A stretch of 64,000 bases of DNA from Methylobacterium sp. 17Sr1-1 (GTDB lineage Bacteria; Pseudomonadota; Alphaproteobacteria; Rhizobiales; Beijerinckiaceae), in contig NZ_CP029552.1 of assembly GCF_003173775.1 (NCBI RefSeq), forward strand, positions 1,071,001 to 1,135,000, written 5' to 3'. Below the pieces are notes generated by a model, which made no database searches, had not been told where the DNA came from, and saw nothing but the letters and a program-made list of their open reading frames with translations. The translations under genes were made by a program, and so were the position numbers. This document shows positions 25,940 through 35,086 of this stretch, piece after piece (the first letter of the stretch is position 1; every line of letters starts with the position of its first letter).

Positions 25940-28339
25940 TCAACGCCCGTTGGTATCAGGCTCCTTCAAAAGCTTATTAATCTTTATTTCATTAATAGTT
26001 TTTAGAAGGCCGGCAATCTGCTGATTATTGAAATCTTCTGGCTCGGGTCGAAACGCTGTTTCAGTAAGGAAATGCCTAGCGCGATCATTCAGAACCCAGT
26101 TCATAGGCGCCGCTTCACGTTCGTTCGTCGGACGCGATAGTGCGATATGGAAGAAGCGATCTGGCCGCCGCGACGAGTCGGAAGTCGGTCCATCGTACGT
26201 GGCGTCACAGAGCTCGCGCTGCAGAATGTAGAGGGCGTCGCGGCTGTGCGACCCGCGGATTGCCGCTAGTCCAACGATCGGGGCCAAAAACTCGAAAACG
26301 TTGTGTCCGATAGCACGATTGTTGAGAACAGCCTGTTCTGGCGTCAAAGGGATCGATTTTCGGCAGTGAATCGCCGATTGCCATACATAAGGAGCCTTGT
26401 CCCCCTTCTTGGGAGAATCGGTTTTGCGAATTCCATCGGCATCGTTACTGATGACGACGACGATCGGTCTATACAGCGGATTCCTAGCAATGGCTCTCGC
26501 AAGCTCCGACGCCGTGCGAGCACCGTAATTGTCGAAGTACCCGCCGTCGAGCACGGCGTTATCTCCGAAGTCCGCCGACGGTCTCAGGCGACGGAAGTGG
26601 CCGGCCGGCGAGATATAGGGGAATCGTGCGGAGTTGGTCACCGCCGTAGCGATTGGTACGTCGTGACCTAAGACATAGAGAAAATCATCGCTGCCTGCGA
26701 ATATGTCGTCACCGTCGCTGAACCGGAACGTCGCGGTGATCAGCCGCTGGCCTGTTTGCCGGTCGGTTCCGTTGAGAATAAGTTGGGGCAGGCCCTTCTT
26801 GCGCCCGTAGAGATCAAGGAATCCGGCAACAGCCTGTTCGCGCCCGACGTCCAGCCCTCTGGGATCCGCCCAGAACCGCTCGAAGGTGTGCTCGAGCACT
26901 ACGGCACGATCATCGAAGGGCCAAACTGAACCAATCAGGCGGCCAAAGACATCGTTGATAAAATAGGTCGCTACGCTTTCCGCGAGAAGGTCTTCTCCTG
27001 CGAGTTGTGTTGCCCCCTTGTAAGCCTTCGGATTGTTTCGCCAGTTTAGAACTCCGCCCGTCTCTCCGTATGTGACAGCAGCCTGTAAGTAGGTAGCAGC
27101 ACCGAGACTGCCACCTGAAACGCCACTAATCGCGAAGAGGTATCGATCAAATTCCTGGTCTGTTCGATCTTGTAGGTAGCGCATCGCAGCGAGAAGCCAT
27201 GCCGCCGCGCGGCTCGCGCCGCCCTCCGCTGCGACAATCACGACAGGGATGGGCTTGTCCCTCTTCCAATCCGGAAATCGCGCAGTGCTCCAGGCTTCAA
27301 GTGCACCGGAGAGATCAGGGCGGCAATCAACGATCATGCTCGGGCGTGAATCTTGACCAGCGCATGCCTGCTTTTGGCCAAGATGGTCGACTAGGCGGAC
27401 ATGATACGCCGTTAAATTTGCACCGAACGGATTAGCATAGAGCCAGATCAGCAAAATGAATGGCCCGAGCCCGTCGCGAAGCGGTTCCAAAATCCGGCGA
27501 GGTGGCTTGGAGAACTTTCGCCGCGTTAACTTGCACTCGGCCCAGAACATCAATCTCAGCAAAAGGTGAAGTACATCGCGGATGAAGCCGAGAACGAGAA
27601 CAAGTGGCCCGACTACGAATGCGAGTGCACACAGCGCGGCAACTGGCGCCGGGAAGAACTTTTGCACCCATTGCGGCCACATCCCGAGAACAAAGCTGGC
27701 TCCTAAGCTGGCTGCCAGACAAGCGACGGCCACTGGCCAACCGAAGGGTGCGGCAGCGAAGATCGACGAGGTCCGGATGCACCACATCCATCGCGGTGCA
27801 CGGACACCGTAGTACCAGCGGCGCCACTCTCGTAACGTGGTCAATAGTGTAACGAATAGAACACCGACGGCTCCTCCAGCGATACCTAGGAGCGGTGCGC
27901 CCGTTATAGCAGCTGCAGAGCTCCGGTCAACCCAGATGGCCGGCAACAATGCAATAATGCCTACAACGAGAACGGATAGACGGGGCGCCCACTTTCTAGC
28001 CCAGCTTGCCGCAAAGATATCGATCGTCTTGCCTGATGTTGCATGTGAGTCGAGTGATCTCCAGTGCTCCGCAGTGAAGTAATCATCCTGATCGATCCGC
28101 GCGAACAGGGCGGCACGCGTCCAATACCAAGAAGTGAATCCGAGCAGGGCTGCCGCAAGACCGAACTTCAGCGGTGCCCAAACGCCGCTTTGCTCGTTCT
28201 GTAATGCAACCCACATGTCCGGCATCTGGGGAGCGAAAAGTACGATGGCTGCCGCTAGTAATGGCACGACAATCCCGATCGGCTCCTGCCACCAGCAGCG
28301 CACGAGCGCCAGTATCCGAAACCAGACTTGCCCGACCAC
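25940..28339 (-). CDS. Patatin-like phospholipase fused to a multi-pass membrane domain
   Basis: 799 residues. The N-terminal about 310 residues contain some seven to eight hydrophobic helices (for example IVVPLLAAAIVLFAP, VLVVGIIALLPAIW, FVVGPLVLVLGFI). The rest is a patatin domain: oxyanion-type AAEGGASRAAAWL (about 371), nucleophile elbow SGVSGGSLG with Ser about 405, and catalytic Asp in AVLDGGYFDNYGA (about 598). It would hydrolyse acyl esters of phospholipids at the inner membrane. The gene has lower GC than the host. Upstream on the same strand is a secreted papain-fold protein gene with 132 bases between. Membrane-anchored patatins of this layout are found scattered among bacteria without an assigned role; patatins are also effectors in anti-phage systems, but no cyclase or other signal gene is adjacent. 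Confidence 0.85.
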   Translation of the reverse strand: MVGQVWFRILALVRCWWQEPIGIVVPLLAAAIVLFAPQMPDMWVALQNEQSGVWAPLKFGLAAALLGFTSWYWTRAALFARIDQDDYFTAEHWRSLDSHATSGKTIDIFAASWARKWAPRLSVLVVGIIALLPAIWVDRSSAAAITGAPLLGIAGGAVGVLFVTLLTTLREWRRWYYGVRAPRWMWCIRTSSIFAAAPFGWPVAVACLAASLGASFVLGMWPQWVQKFFPAPVAALCALAFVVGPLVLVLGFIRDVLHLLLRLMFWAECKLTRRKFSKPPRRILEPLRDGLGPFILLIWLYANPFGANLTAYHVRLVDHLGQKQACAGQDSRPSMIVDCRPDLSGALEAWSTARFPDWKRDKPIPVVIVAAEGGASRAAAWLLAAMRYLQDRTDQEFDRYLFAISGVSGGSLGAATYLQAAVTYGETGGVLNWRNNPKAYKGATQLAGEDLLAESVATYFINDVFGRLIGSVWPFDDRAVVLEHTFERFWADPRGLDVGREQAVAGFLDLYGRKKGLPQLILNGTDRQTGQRLITATFRFSDGDDIFAGSDDFLYVLGHDVPIATAVTNSARFPYISPAGHFRRLRPSADFGDNAVLDGGYFDNYGARTASELARAIARNPLYRPIVVVISNDADGIRKTDSPKKGDKAPYVWQSAIHCRKSIPLTPEQAVLNNRAIGHNVFEFLAPIVGLAAIRGSHSRDALYILQRELCDATYDGPTSDSSRRPDRFFHIALSRPTNEREAAPMNWVLNDRARHFLTETAFRPEPEDFNNQQIAGLLKTINEIKINKLLKEPDTNGR

Positions 28340-28471
28340 ATTGTTCTCCTGTCGATATCAATCAGATACGTTGCACGCGCGCCGAGAAATCGCGGCTCAT
28401 CTGTTGCAAAGCATGCTCGACCAGAAGCACAGATCATGGTCGTTTTAACTAAAATGAAATCGTTTAGTTGC

Positions 28472-29077
28472 TTACCCCCCATTCATATCTCGTAACTCAG
28501 AGATAAATCGAACTGGAAATTTTGAACCGGCCCCTTGTGGCACTTTTAATCCGAGTGCTCTTGCGACTTCAGCTGCAAAGACTGAGCAGTTCTTTCCGCC
28601 ATTTGCAAAAAGTTGATATTTTGGGTCATTCTTCGACCACTCGTTCATGACGCCTATTACGGCCATATGACCAGCTTCATCTGTTGGAACATACAATTCC
28701 ACGCTCCAGGAAACATCCGACAACTTGTAGGTGATGTCACCAATCGTGCTACTAAAGACCGCTTTGATCTCTTCAAAAAAATTGTCATTTTTTACATAGT
28801 AGCCAAATATTTTCTCATAAACTCGAAGCCCGTTGTCTAGTTCTGTCCCAACGGCTACGAAGCTGTGCCCTGGCTTACTCAAACTACCTTCGCTGTTTCT
28901 AGCAAGAAACGACACGTACAGGCGCTTCGAAACGCTGTTGTGGTAATCGTCGAACAAATCGGCCATCGACCTAGAAGGCAGCAGGAGGCCGCCAGCGATG
29001 AGCGCTCGTCGGGATAAAGTCGTCGCACGCCCCGACGCTGGCGCCGGCACGGTGTCATGAGGCTGGCGTCGATTCAA
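28472..29077 (-). CDS. Exported permuted-papain/NlpC-like protein (His then Cys)
   Basis: 201 residues from TTG 29077, supported by GGGAGGG a few bases upstream; a GTG at 29050 is the alternative. Residues 20-38 form a twin-arginine-like signal (LSRRALIAGGLLLPSRSMA). The mature domain has GHSFVAVGTEL with His71 and, much later, GKNCSVFAAEVARALGL with Cys164. The His-before-Cys order is that of circularly permuted NlpC/P60-papain folds (LRAT/YebB-type), which act on amide or ester bonds of lipids or peptidoglycan. AT-rich. Being directly upstream of the patatin-like gene, it may form a two-gene lipid- or envelope-acting unit (inference). Confidence 0.65.
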   Translation of the reverse strand: MNRRQPHDTVPAPASGRATTLSRRALIAGGLLLPSRSMADLFDDYHNSVSKRLYVSFLARNSEGSLSKPGHSFVAVGTELDNGLRVYEKIFGYYVKNDNFFEEIKAVFSSTIGDITYKLSDVSWSVELYVPTDEAGHMAVIGVMNEWSKNDPKYQLFANGGKNCSVFAAEVARALGLKVPQGAGSKFPVRFISELRDMNGG

Positions 29078-29369
29078 AGATCCCTCCCGAACCCGCTTCT
29101 GTTCCGCGCGAACGCGTGCTGCTTCTGCAGATTAGTACCGAGTTTGAAATCGAAGCAAGGGCTGTGGTCGTGTTCCTCCTGGTGCAGCCCGATTGTAGCG
29201 ATGATGTCCGTCCGCACGCCGTCCACAGCGCTGGAGCAGGCGGGTTTTCTCGCGAGGTGGTCATTGTCGACGCCGGGCGCTTCCTGGTTCTTCCTCACTT
29301 CGTGTGGCGCGGGGGCGGTTGCTGGTCGGCGTGTCATAACCACAGGGCGCGCTCCGGAGAGCGGCATGC
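29078..29369. other. Non-coding stretch upstream of the papain-fold gene
   Basis: Nothing recognised besides the ribosome-binding sequence of the minus-strand gene. The ISL3 remnant starts at about 29370. Confidence 0.45.
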
Positions 29370-30131
29370 CTCGCTGCCTTCTATCTCTCGTGCCGCCCCG
29401 GCTCAGCGTGGTCGGCATCGAACCCACACCCGATCGCCTTGTAATCCACGTCAGATTGCGCTCGAGGCCAACGTGCTGCCCTGGCCGACGAGGGCTCGCG
29501 TGCCATCCGCAAGGCTCCTACCAATGCACCTCCGCTGATCTGCCCTGGCATGGCCGGTCGTCTCCCTGCGCTTCGGAGTGCGGCGCTTGCTCTGCACTAA
29601 CCCAGCCTGCCTACGGCGCACCTTTGGCGAGTAGGGTGGGGACGTCGTCCGGCCGCACGCCAGCCGCTCGGTGCGCCTGCACGACCTCCAGCGCCACCTC
29701 CCCCTCGCGCTCGGCGCGCCGGCAGCCAGGCTGGCGCAGCGTCTGGCCATGCCGTCAGCGGCGACGTGCTCCTTCGCCTCCTCCGTGCCGGAGGTTTGCC
29801 GAGCCATCCCGAACCGCACGTCGCTGGCGTCGATGAGTGGGTGTGGCCGCGCGGCTTCAGCTACAGCACCTTAATCATCGACCTGGAGTGGCACACTGTT
29901 CTCGAACCTCTGCCCGACCGCGCCGTCGAGAGCGTCGCGTCTTGGCTGCGAGAGCATCCGGACATCGCCATTGTCGCTCATGACCGCGCTGAGGTCTTCG
30001 TCGAAGGCACGCGCTTCGGCGCCCCGCAGGCCCACCAAGTCCTCGATCGCTTCCACCTCCTGCGCAATCTCTAACTGCGCCATACGCTTCCAGTTGGCCA
30101 GACCGGCAACTGGCAGCTCGCTCCAGTCTCC
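29370..30131 (+). pseudogene. ISL3-family transposase remnant with several frameshifts
   Basis: Pieces in different frames are collinear with ISL3 transposase: LLSLVPPRLSVVGIEPTPDR; LRFGVRRLLCTNPACLRRTF; RLHDLQRHLPLALG, then LAQRLAMP; and 29766-30074 with VAGVDEWVWPRGFSYSTLII through ASWLREHPDIAIVAHDRAEV to VLDRFHLLRNL. It then hits a stop and is cut by the IS630 insertion at 30132. It resembles, but is clearly diverged from, the intact ISL3 at 39616-41306. Confidence 0.8.
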
Positions 30132-31273
30132 TAGTGCATTGACGCATTCAGAGGATTCACGTGAGGCCTGAGCCATGCGAGTCTGAGGCATGGCTCAGAC
30201 TGTCTGCGTGATCCCCAGCGTCGCCGACCTGGCGCGCCTGTCCGCCATCGTCGCCGATCGGGGGCGGCCCCTCAAGCACATCCAGCACGCCCGCATCGTC
30301 CTGCTCTCGGCCGAACGCCTCTCCGTCCTCGACGTCGCCCAACAGGCCGGCGTCAGCCGGCCAGCCGTTTGGCGCTGGCAACAGCGCTACGCCGAAGAAG
30401 GCGTCGAGGGTCTGCTGCGCGACTAGACCCGTCCGCCCGGCAAGCCGCCTCACTCCACCGACACCGTCGCCGAGGTGCTCGCCCTAACCTGCTCCGAACC
30501 GCCCGGTGAAGTCACCCACTGGACCGGCCGCGCCCTGGCGCAGGCCGTCGGGATCTCCCTACGGTCGGTCCAGCGCATCTGGGACGCGCACCGCCTGCAG
30601 CCGCATCGGGTGCGCAGCTTCAAGCGCTCGAACGATCCGGCCTTCGCCGAGAAGGTCGAGGATATCGTCGGGCTCTATATGGATCCGCCGCGCCACGCCG
30701 TCGTGCTCTCGCTCGACGAGAAGAGCCAGATCCAGGCTCTGGAGCGTACCCGCCCGAGCCGACCCGTCACACCAGGTCGCCCCGAGACACAGACCCACGA
30801 TTACATCCGCCACGGCACCACGACGCTGTTTGCCGCGCTCGATGTACTGGAGGGCACCGTGATCGGCCGGCTGCATGCAGCGTCACCGCCACGAGGAGTT
30901 CCTGCGCTTCCTCAACGCGATCGAGGCGGCGGTGCCGGCGGGCAAACTGATCCACGTGATCCTCGACAACTACGGCACGCATAAGCACCCGAAGGTGCGA
31001 GCCTGGCTGGTCCGGCATCCGCGCTGGATCTTCCACTTCACCCCGACCTCGGCTCCATGGATGAACGCGGTCGAGAATTTCTTCTCCGCCCTGACCCGGC
31101 GCAGGCTGAAACGTGGCGGCTTCAGCGGGATCGTCGACCTTCAGGCTGCAATCAACCGCTGCATCGCCGAGCACAACGACAGGCCCAAGCCCTTCGTCTG
31201 GACCAAGCCGGCCGCCGCCATCCTTGATGCTGTCAACGGCAACGCTGCACCATCAGTTTGAGTCAATGCACTA
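30132..31273 (+). mobile_element. IS630 insertion sequence, degenerate second copy
   Basis: Ends GTGCATTGACGCATTC (from 30134) and the inverted partner to 31271, each next to TA (30132-30133, 31272-31273). Overall very similar to 10320-11460 but in the opposite orientation. It has inserted next to, or into, the ISL3 remnant. Confidence 0.9.
30190..31261 (+). pseudogene. IS630 transposase, broken by a nonsense and a frameshift mutation
   Basis: Collinear with the intact transposase at 10332-11402. Codon 79 is TAG where the intact copy has AAG (after GLLRD), ending the first frame at 30426. Near 30868 one extra G (GGCCGGCTGCATG against GGCCGCTGCATG) shifts the frame. The third piece, 30875-31261, holds DNYGTHKH and AVENFFSAL. 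All DDE residues are still encoded but the protein cannot be made as one chain. Confidence 0.92.
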
Positions 31274-31394
31274 GTTTACACTGTTCCTGCACAAGTACCC
31301 GAACGCGAACGGTGACGACAATTTTCGGGACTACGATCTAGGCTGCGGCAGCAAAGTCGCAGAGCTTTTCACATTGAGTGCAGGCGAAATCTGA
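31274..31394 (+). pseudogene. 3' end of an unidentified gene, cut by IS630
   Basis: A frame open from the IS630 border reads LFLHKYPNANGDDNFRDYDL then GCGSKVAELFTLSAGEI and a TGA stop. It resembles a secreted or enzyme C-terminus but no family is recognised, and no matching 5' part lies on the other side of the IS. Confidence 0.3.
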
Positions 31395-31402
31395 AACCTC
31401 CG

Positions 31403-31669
31403 CTATCTACTCGGTGGTTGATATGACGGGCAATTACCAATACAGCTACATCTTACAGGTGCATTACTGTTACACGTGTTCCCTACGCACGTGCAGCTAG
31501 GGCGACTACTAGCTACAGGCTCACAGCCGCTCCTTTGAGCGTAAGCTTCGCCTCCGAACGTTGTTACGGCCAAGGTACCAGCCAGCTTTCCAGCCCATAT
31601 GAGCAATCGTCTTCTTTCATTCACTTCATCGATCGGTGGCTGTAAGCTCTCATCGCTTTTCATGTCCAT
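31403..31669 (-). CDS. Tat-exported cysteine-rich small peptide, putative radical SAM substrate
   Basis: 88 residues from ATG 31669 with AGGAG six bases upstream. Residues 1-18 form a polar N-region. NERRRLLIWAGKLAG (17-31) and LAVTTFGGEAYA (33-44) form a twin-arginine-type signal with cleavage after AYA. The mature 44 residues contain seven Cys (49, 59, 61, 66, 74, 76, 80). Two imperfect repeats stand out: SCTCVGNTC (58-66) and RCSCIGNC (73-80), that is CxCxGN(x)C. It lies divergently, 357 bases from the radical SAM/SPASM gene. Size, Cys repeats and context fit a ribosomally made, modified peptide or small metal-binding protein. It is as AT-rich as its partner. No known precursor family is recognised. 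Confidence 0.72.
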   Translation of the reverse strand: MDMKSDESLQPPIDEVNERRRLLIWAGKLAGTLAVTTFGGEAYAQRSGCEPVASSRPSCTCVGNTCNSNAPVRCSCIGNCPSYQPPSR

Positions 31670-32026
31670 CTAGGACTCCTATGATTTCATATCTTAGTCT
31701 CGGTTATTCTGTATATTAGCATTAAATCGGGCGACCCGCAAGCCTAGATCTCGTCCCATGTCCTTAGGTTAGACACTACTGACTGGCCCTTCAGAGCACG
31801 CACGCTTGACAACAAGTGCCATCGGCGCAAGGATCCTCTTGAACGGCAAAATTAAGCATCGGAAGTGATTTGAATCCGGTTTATCCTTCCGAGCTCTCCC
31901 CTTTTTGCGATCTACGTAGCCTATATCAAAGTCGTATAGCGCATCAGACACCAGTGATGCTGGACACTAATATACGAGGCATGTTACTTCTCTTAGGACG
32001 AATTCTATATAAGTGAGGAGAACCCC
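31670..32026. other. Divergent promoter region of the radical SAM cassette
   Basis: 357 AT-rich bases between the divergent peptide and radical SAM genes. A 60-codon minus-strand frame (31769-31951, GTG start) is possible but has no ribosome-binding site or similarity. Directly before 32027 lies GTGAGGAGAACCCC, a good ribosome-binding site. Confidence 0.5.
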
Positions 32027-33385
32027 ATGTCGACAACTCATAATGTCTTCGTTCATGAACGCGACGGACGCCATTTCTTATACGCCCCGCTTAGAGATAT
32101 TGTAGTTGAATTAGATACGCGTACAGCGTCTGCCGTCAGAGAAATGCTGAACGGTAATGCAGTTACCGAATTCGATGGAAGAAAGGACTGGCTAGAGTTC
32201 CTTACTGAGCTTCGAAGTGATGATTTTCAATCTCCCAGCCATAATAGATCATTGAACGCGGATAAGGATGCTGTTTCACACTATGCCCCAACATCTGTTG
32301 TCTTATCGTTAACCAAAGAATGCAATCTTCGCTGCGTATATTGCTACATTCATGGTGGAGAAGAAGCTGGATCGATGGAGTTTGACATTGCGAGGGCTTC
32401 GATAGATTTCGTAGCATCGAATGCACGTTCCAGAAATTTTGGGAATTTCGGCGTAAGTTTTCATGGCGAAGGAGAACCTACTTTTAAATGGTCACTATTT
32501 AAGAATACTGTGATTTACGCACAACAAGTTGCAAATGAGCTGTCAATCGGTTTGGGTTTATTCTTAACCTCGAATGGAATGTGGAGCACAGCTCAATATG
32601 ATTTTATAACAAAACATTTCGACGGTATTTCTATTTCTTTAGACGGACTTGAATCTATCCAAAATTCACAACGGCCCACAAGTTCTGGAGAGGGTTCGTT
32701 CGGGATTGTAAGCAAAAATCTCAAGCGTCTTAAAGCTGACGGTGTTCAATGTGCTGTTAGACTAACCGTAATGAGATCGTCTATTGGCGGCATAATTCCA
32801 TTTCTCGAATATATAAAAAGCGAAACTTTGGTAAAGGACGTTCAACTTGAGCCTCTCTTTAATAGCGGACGTGGCGTTGGATTACAAGCAATCGATAGAA
32901 ATTTTGAATTAGATTTCGCTAGTGAACTAATAAAAGCTCAGAAATTTGGTAAAGAGATTGGCTTAAATCTTACATATTCTGGATGTGTGAACCCCACTTC
33001 CCATAAGCATTTTTGTGGAGCAACTGGTCAAGAGCCAAATTTTGTGGTTATGAGCGACGGTACAATTTCGTCCTGTTACGAAGTGAGCAAGGAGTCGCAC
33101 AAACTTGGAGAGTTTTTTTTATATGGAACTTTCAATAAGGAGACTGGAAGATTCGAGCTTTCCAACGAACGTCTAGAGCGCCTCATGCATTACAAGAAAA
33201 GCGAAAGCAGCCCCTGCAACAGCTGCTTCGCCCAAAGCAACTGCGTCGGTGACTGCTTGACAAGGCGCGAGTTGCATCAACTAATATCGGGTGAGGGTAG
33301 CTCATCTCGTTGCTCTTTAAATAGGGAGGTGCTCAGCCGGTCTCTGGTGCATCGGCTGGATGGCGCAACTGAAGCAAGATCGTAA
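32027..33385 (+). CDS. Radical SAM/SPASM peptide-maturase-like enzyme
   Basis: 452 residues. Residues 5-40 (VFVHERDGRHFLYAPLRDIV, VELDTRTASAV) form a short N-terminal domain like those that bind leader peptides. The radical SAM cluster is Cys99, Cys103, Cys106 in CNLRCVYCY, followed by HGEGEPTF (about 146-153) and a TIM-barrel-type core. The C-terminus carries a complete SPASM signature: Cys330-x14-Gly-x4-Cys350, then Cys397-x2-Cys400-x5-Cys406-x3-Cys410 and Cys429, for two auxiliary 4Fe-4S clusters. SPASM enzymes install thioether, C-C or other radical crosslinks on ribosomal peptides, or mature sulfatases; no sulfatase is nearby but a divergent Cys-rich peptide is. Strongly AT-rich, so recently acquired. 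Bordered by IS elements on both sides. Confidence 0.92.
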   Translation: MSTTHNVFVHERDGRHFLYAPLRDIVVELDTRTASAVREMLNGNAVTEFDGRKDWLEFLTELRSDDFQSPSHNRSLNADKDAVSHYAPTSVVLSLTKECNLRCVYCYIHGGEEAGSMEFDIARASIDFVASNARSRNFGNFGVSFHGEGEPTFKWSLFKNTVIYAQQVANELSIGLGLFLTSNGMWSTAQYDFITKHFDGISISLDGLESIQNSQRPTSSGEGSFGIVSKNLKRLKADGVQCAVRLTVMRSSIGGIIPFLEYIKSETLVKDVQLEPLFNSGRGVGLQAIDRNFELDFASELIKAQKFGKEIGLNLTYSGCVNPTSHKHFCGATGQEPNFVVMSDGTISSCYEVSKESHKLGEFFLYGTFNKETGRFELSNERLERLMHYKKSESSPCNSCFAQSNCVGDCLTRRELHQLISGEGSSSRCSLNREVLSRSLVHRLDGATEARS

Positions 33386-33539
33386 AATATCACTGTCTAC
33401 TATCTGTTAAAAATCTAACTTCCGCGACGACGCAGATGTCTGGTTCTGACATATGGTGTGGCGTATCGAGCTTGAAGCGTTTGAGCTCTTTCGTTTAGGT
33501 CTGACAGATGAGCTCGAAGGGCCAGGGCTCCGCAGGGGT

Positions 33540-34954
33540 AATTACGGACGTCCATGCCGATGGGCTCAGGCGCTGACTATCTTGCGGATGGTGGCAAAGG
33601 TGTTCGCGCCCGAGAGCCGGGCCATGTTGGCAACGGTGCCCACGTCCGCCTCGCCTGCCGCCCAAATGGCCCGATCGCCGATCGTCACCTTCCGCTGTAC
33701 CACCGCCGGGCGTAGCGCCCGCTCACACCCGTTATTGGTGACCGCCACGCGGCCGGGATGGTCGAGGAAGACCAGGAGTTGCTGGCGAGCCCGCCCGATC
33801 TTGGCTTGCAGCGCGTGGGTCAGATCGCACTGGCTCGGGACGGCGAGGATCTCCGACAGCCGCCGCTCTAGCCTCCGGCGCTTGCCAGCCAGGGTCGAGG
33901 CGGCCAGGTTGGTGACACGCTCGGCCAGGCTGAACACCGACCCGAGCCAGAGCTGCAGGCGCAGCGGCACGGGATCGTTGCTGACCTCGACCGCATAGGC
34001 GACATCGCGCGCCACATGCGCCAGGCAGTTTTGGTGGCGCTCGCCGTGCCCCTGCTGGGCGGTGTAGCGGTCCGAGATCCACACCGCGGTCCGGTGCCCG
34101 TTCATCATCGCGTGCACCACTGCGGCAGCTCGCGTCGAGGCGGCGTGATGCACCACCGCCTCGTCCGAGCGGAAGACCTAATGGTACGCGTTGCTGCCCT
34201 CGATGCGCACGCCAGTCTCATCCGATGCGACCACCGCGGCCCGGCGCAGCGCCGAGACCGCAGTTTCGCGACCGGCGCGGAACGGCCTTTGGGCTCGGCG
34301 AAGCAGGTTCATCAGCCCGCCTTGGCTGAGGGTCAGCCCAAACAGATCGGACAGCGCTGCCTGCAGCCGCTCGTAGGACAGAGCCTGGAAAGTCTCGAGG
34401 TAGTTCGCCACCGCGTGCAGCCGCGGTCCGAACGGCGTGCCGCGCGCTTCCTGCGGCACCGGGGCGACAACTCGGGTGCCGCAGGACGGGCAGCGCACCG
34501 CGAGCCGCTGATGCTGGGTGACGACGGGCGTCACCTCGGGCAACTCGATCCGCGCGCACACGCTGACGATCTCGGCCGACAGATCCGCCGCCAGGGCACT
34601 GCCGCAGCAGGAACACTGACCCGGGCGGTGGGCCATGACCTCGTCGGGGTCGGGGCTGAGCGTGCGGCGATGCCCCTCGTGACCGGGCTTGGCGCCGCCA
34701 GGCTTGGCCTGCTCGCGTCGCTCCTTGCGGTCGGTGGAGAGCGGCTTCGAGGAGATGCGCGAGGTCTTCTCCGGGCGCTGCAGGCGCAGCACCAGCTCGA
34801 TCAGCTCCTCCTTGCTCAAACGCTCAAGATCGCCGCGGCTCATCTCACGACGGAGTCAGCGAAATCGGCTCCCGGCAAGAGGCCCGGCGGACACCCCTCA
34901 GGAGCCCCGCTCGTGGGTCACGCCGCCCTCGTGCGCACACCGTGGGAAATTACT
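33540..34954 (-). mobile_element. IS66-family element, approximate limits
   Basis: High-GC block containing one interrupted TnpC gene. It abuts the IS630 end remnant at 34955, so it inserted into, or replaced, most of that element. Inverted repeats were not found by eye, so the left limit is approximate. Confidence 0.6.
33566..34843 (-). pseudogene. IS66-family transposase TnpC with a nonsense codon
   Basis: The first frame (34843-34178) has the N-terminal leucine-rich helix (LERLSKEELIELVLRLQ), a linker, a zinc-finger (CSCCGSALAAD, CPSCGTRVVAPVP) and the DDE domain start VASDETGVRIEGSNAYH. There the normal Trp codon of the YHWVF motif is TAG. The second frame continues immediately (VFRSDEAVVHHAAS, ISDRYTAQQGHGERHQNCLA, HVARDVAYAVE, TNNGCERALRP) to 33566. 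A single base change separates it from an intact transposase; read-through would restore a full-length protein. Confidence 0.9.
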
Positions 34955-35024
34955 TTCTGAGCCATGCTTCAGACTCGCACGGTTCAGGCCCCCCCGCGAA
35001 TCCTCTGAATGCGTCAATGCACTA
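34955..35024 (-). mobile_element. Terminal remnant of a third IS630 copy
   Basis: 70 bases equal in layout to the transposase-start end of the intact IS630 (11391-11460): TCTGAGCCAT, CAGACTCGCA, GAATCCTCTGAATGCGTCAA and TGCAC, then TA. The rest of the element is lost. Its orientation is opposite to the copy at 30132-31273. Confidence 0.85.
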
Positions 35025-35086
35025 GGAGGCTAACGACAGAAACTTGACAGACACTATCGTACCGCGCTGCTCCGAGAAGACACATA

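Noticed and set aside
25940..28339. CBASS-type anti-phage system built on the patatin-like gene
   Set aside because: CBASS needs a CD-NTase cyclase next to the effector; the only cyclase here (53701-54900) is a class III enzyme 25 kb away and of host-like composition.
31769..31951. A third small gene in the radical SAM cassette (60 codons, minus strand)
   Set aside because: GTG start without a ribosome-binding site, no composition or motif support; kept only as a possibility in the intergenic entry.
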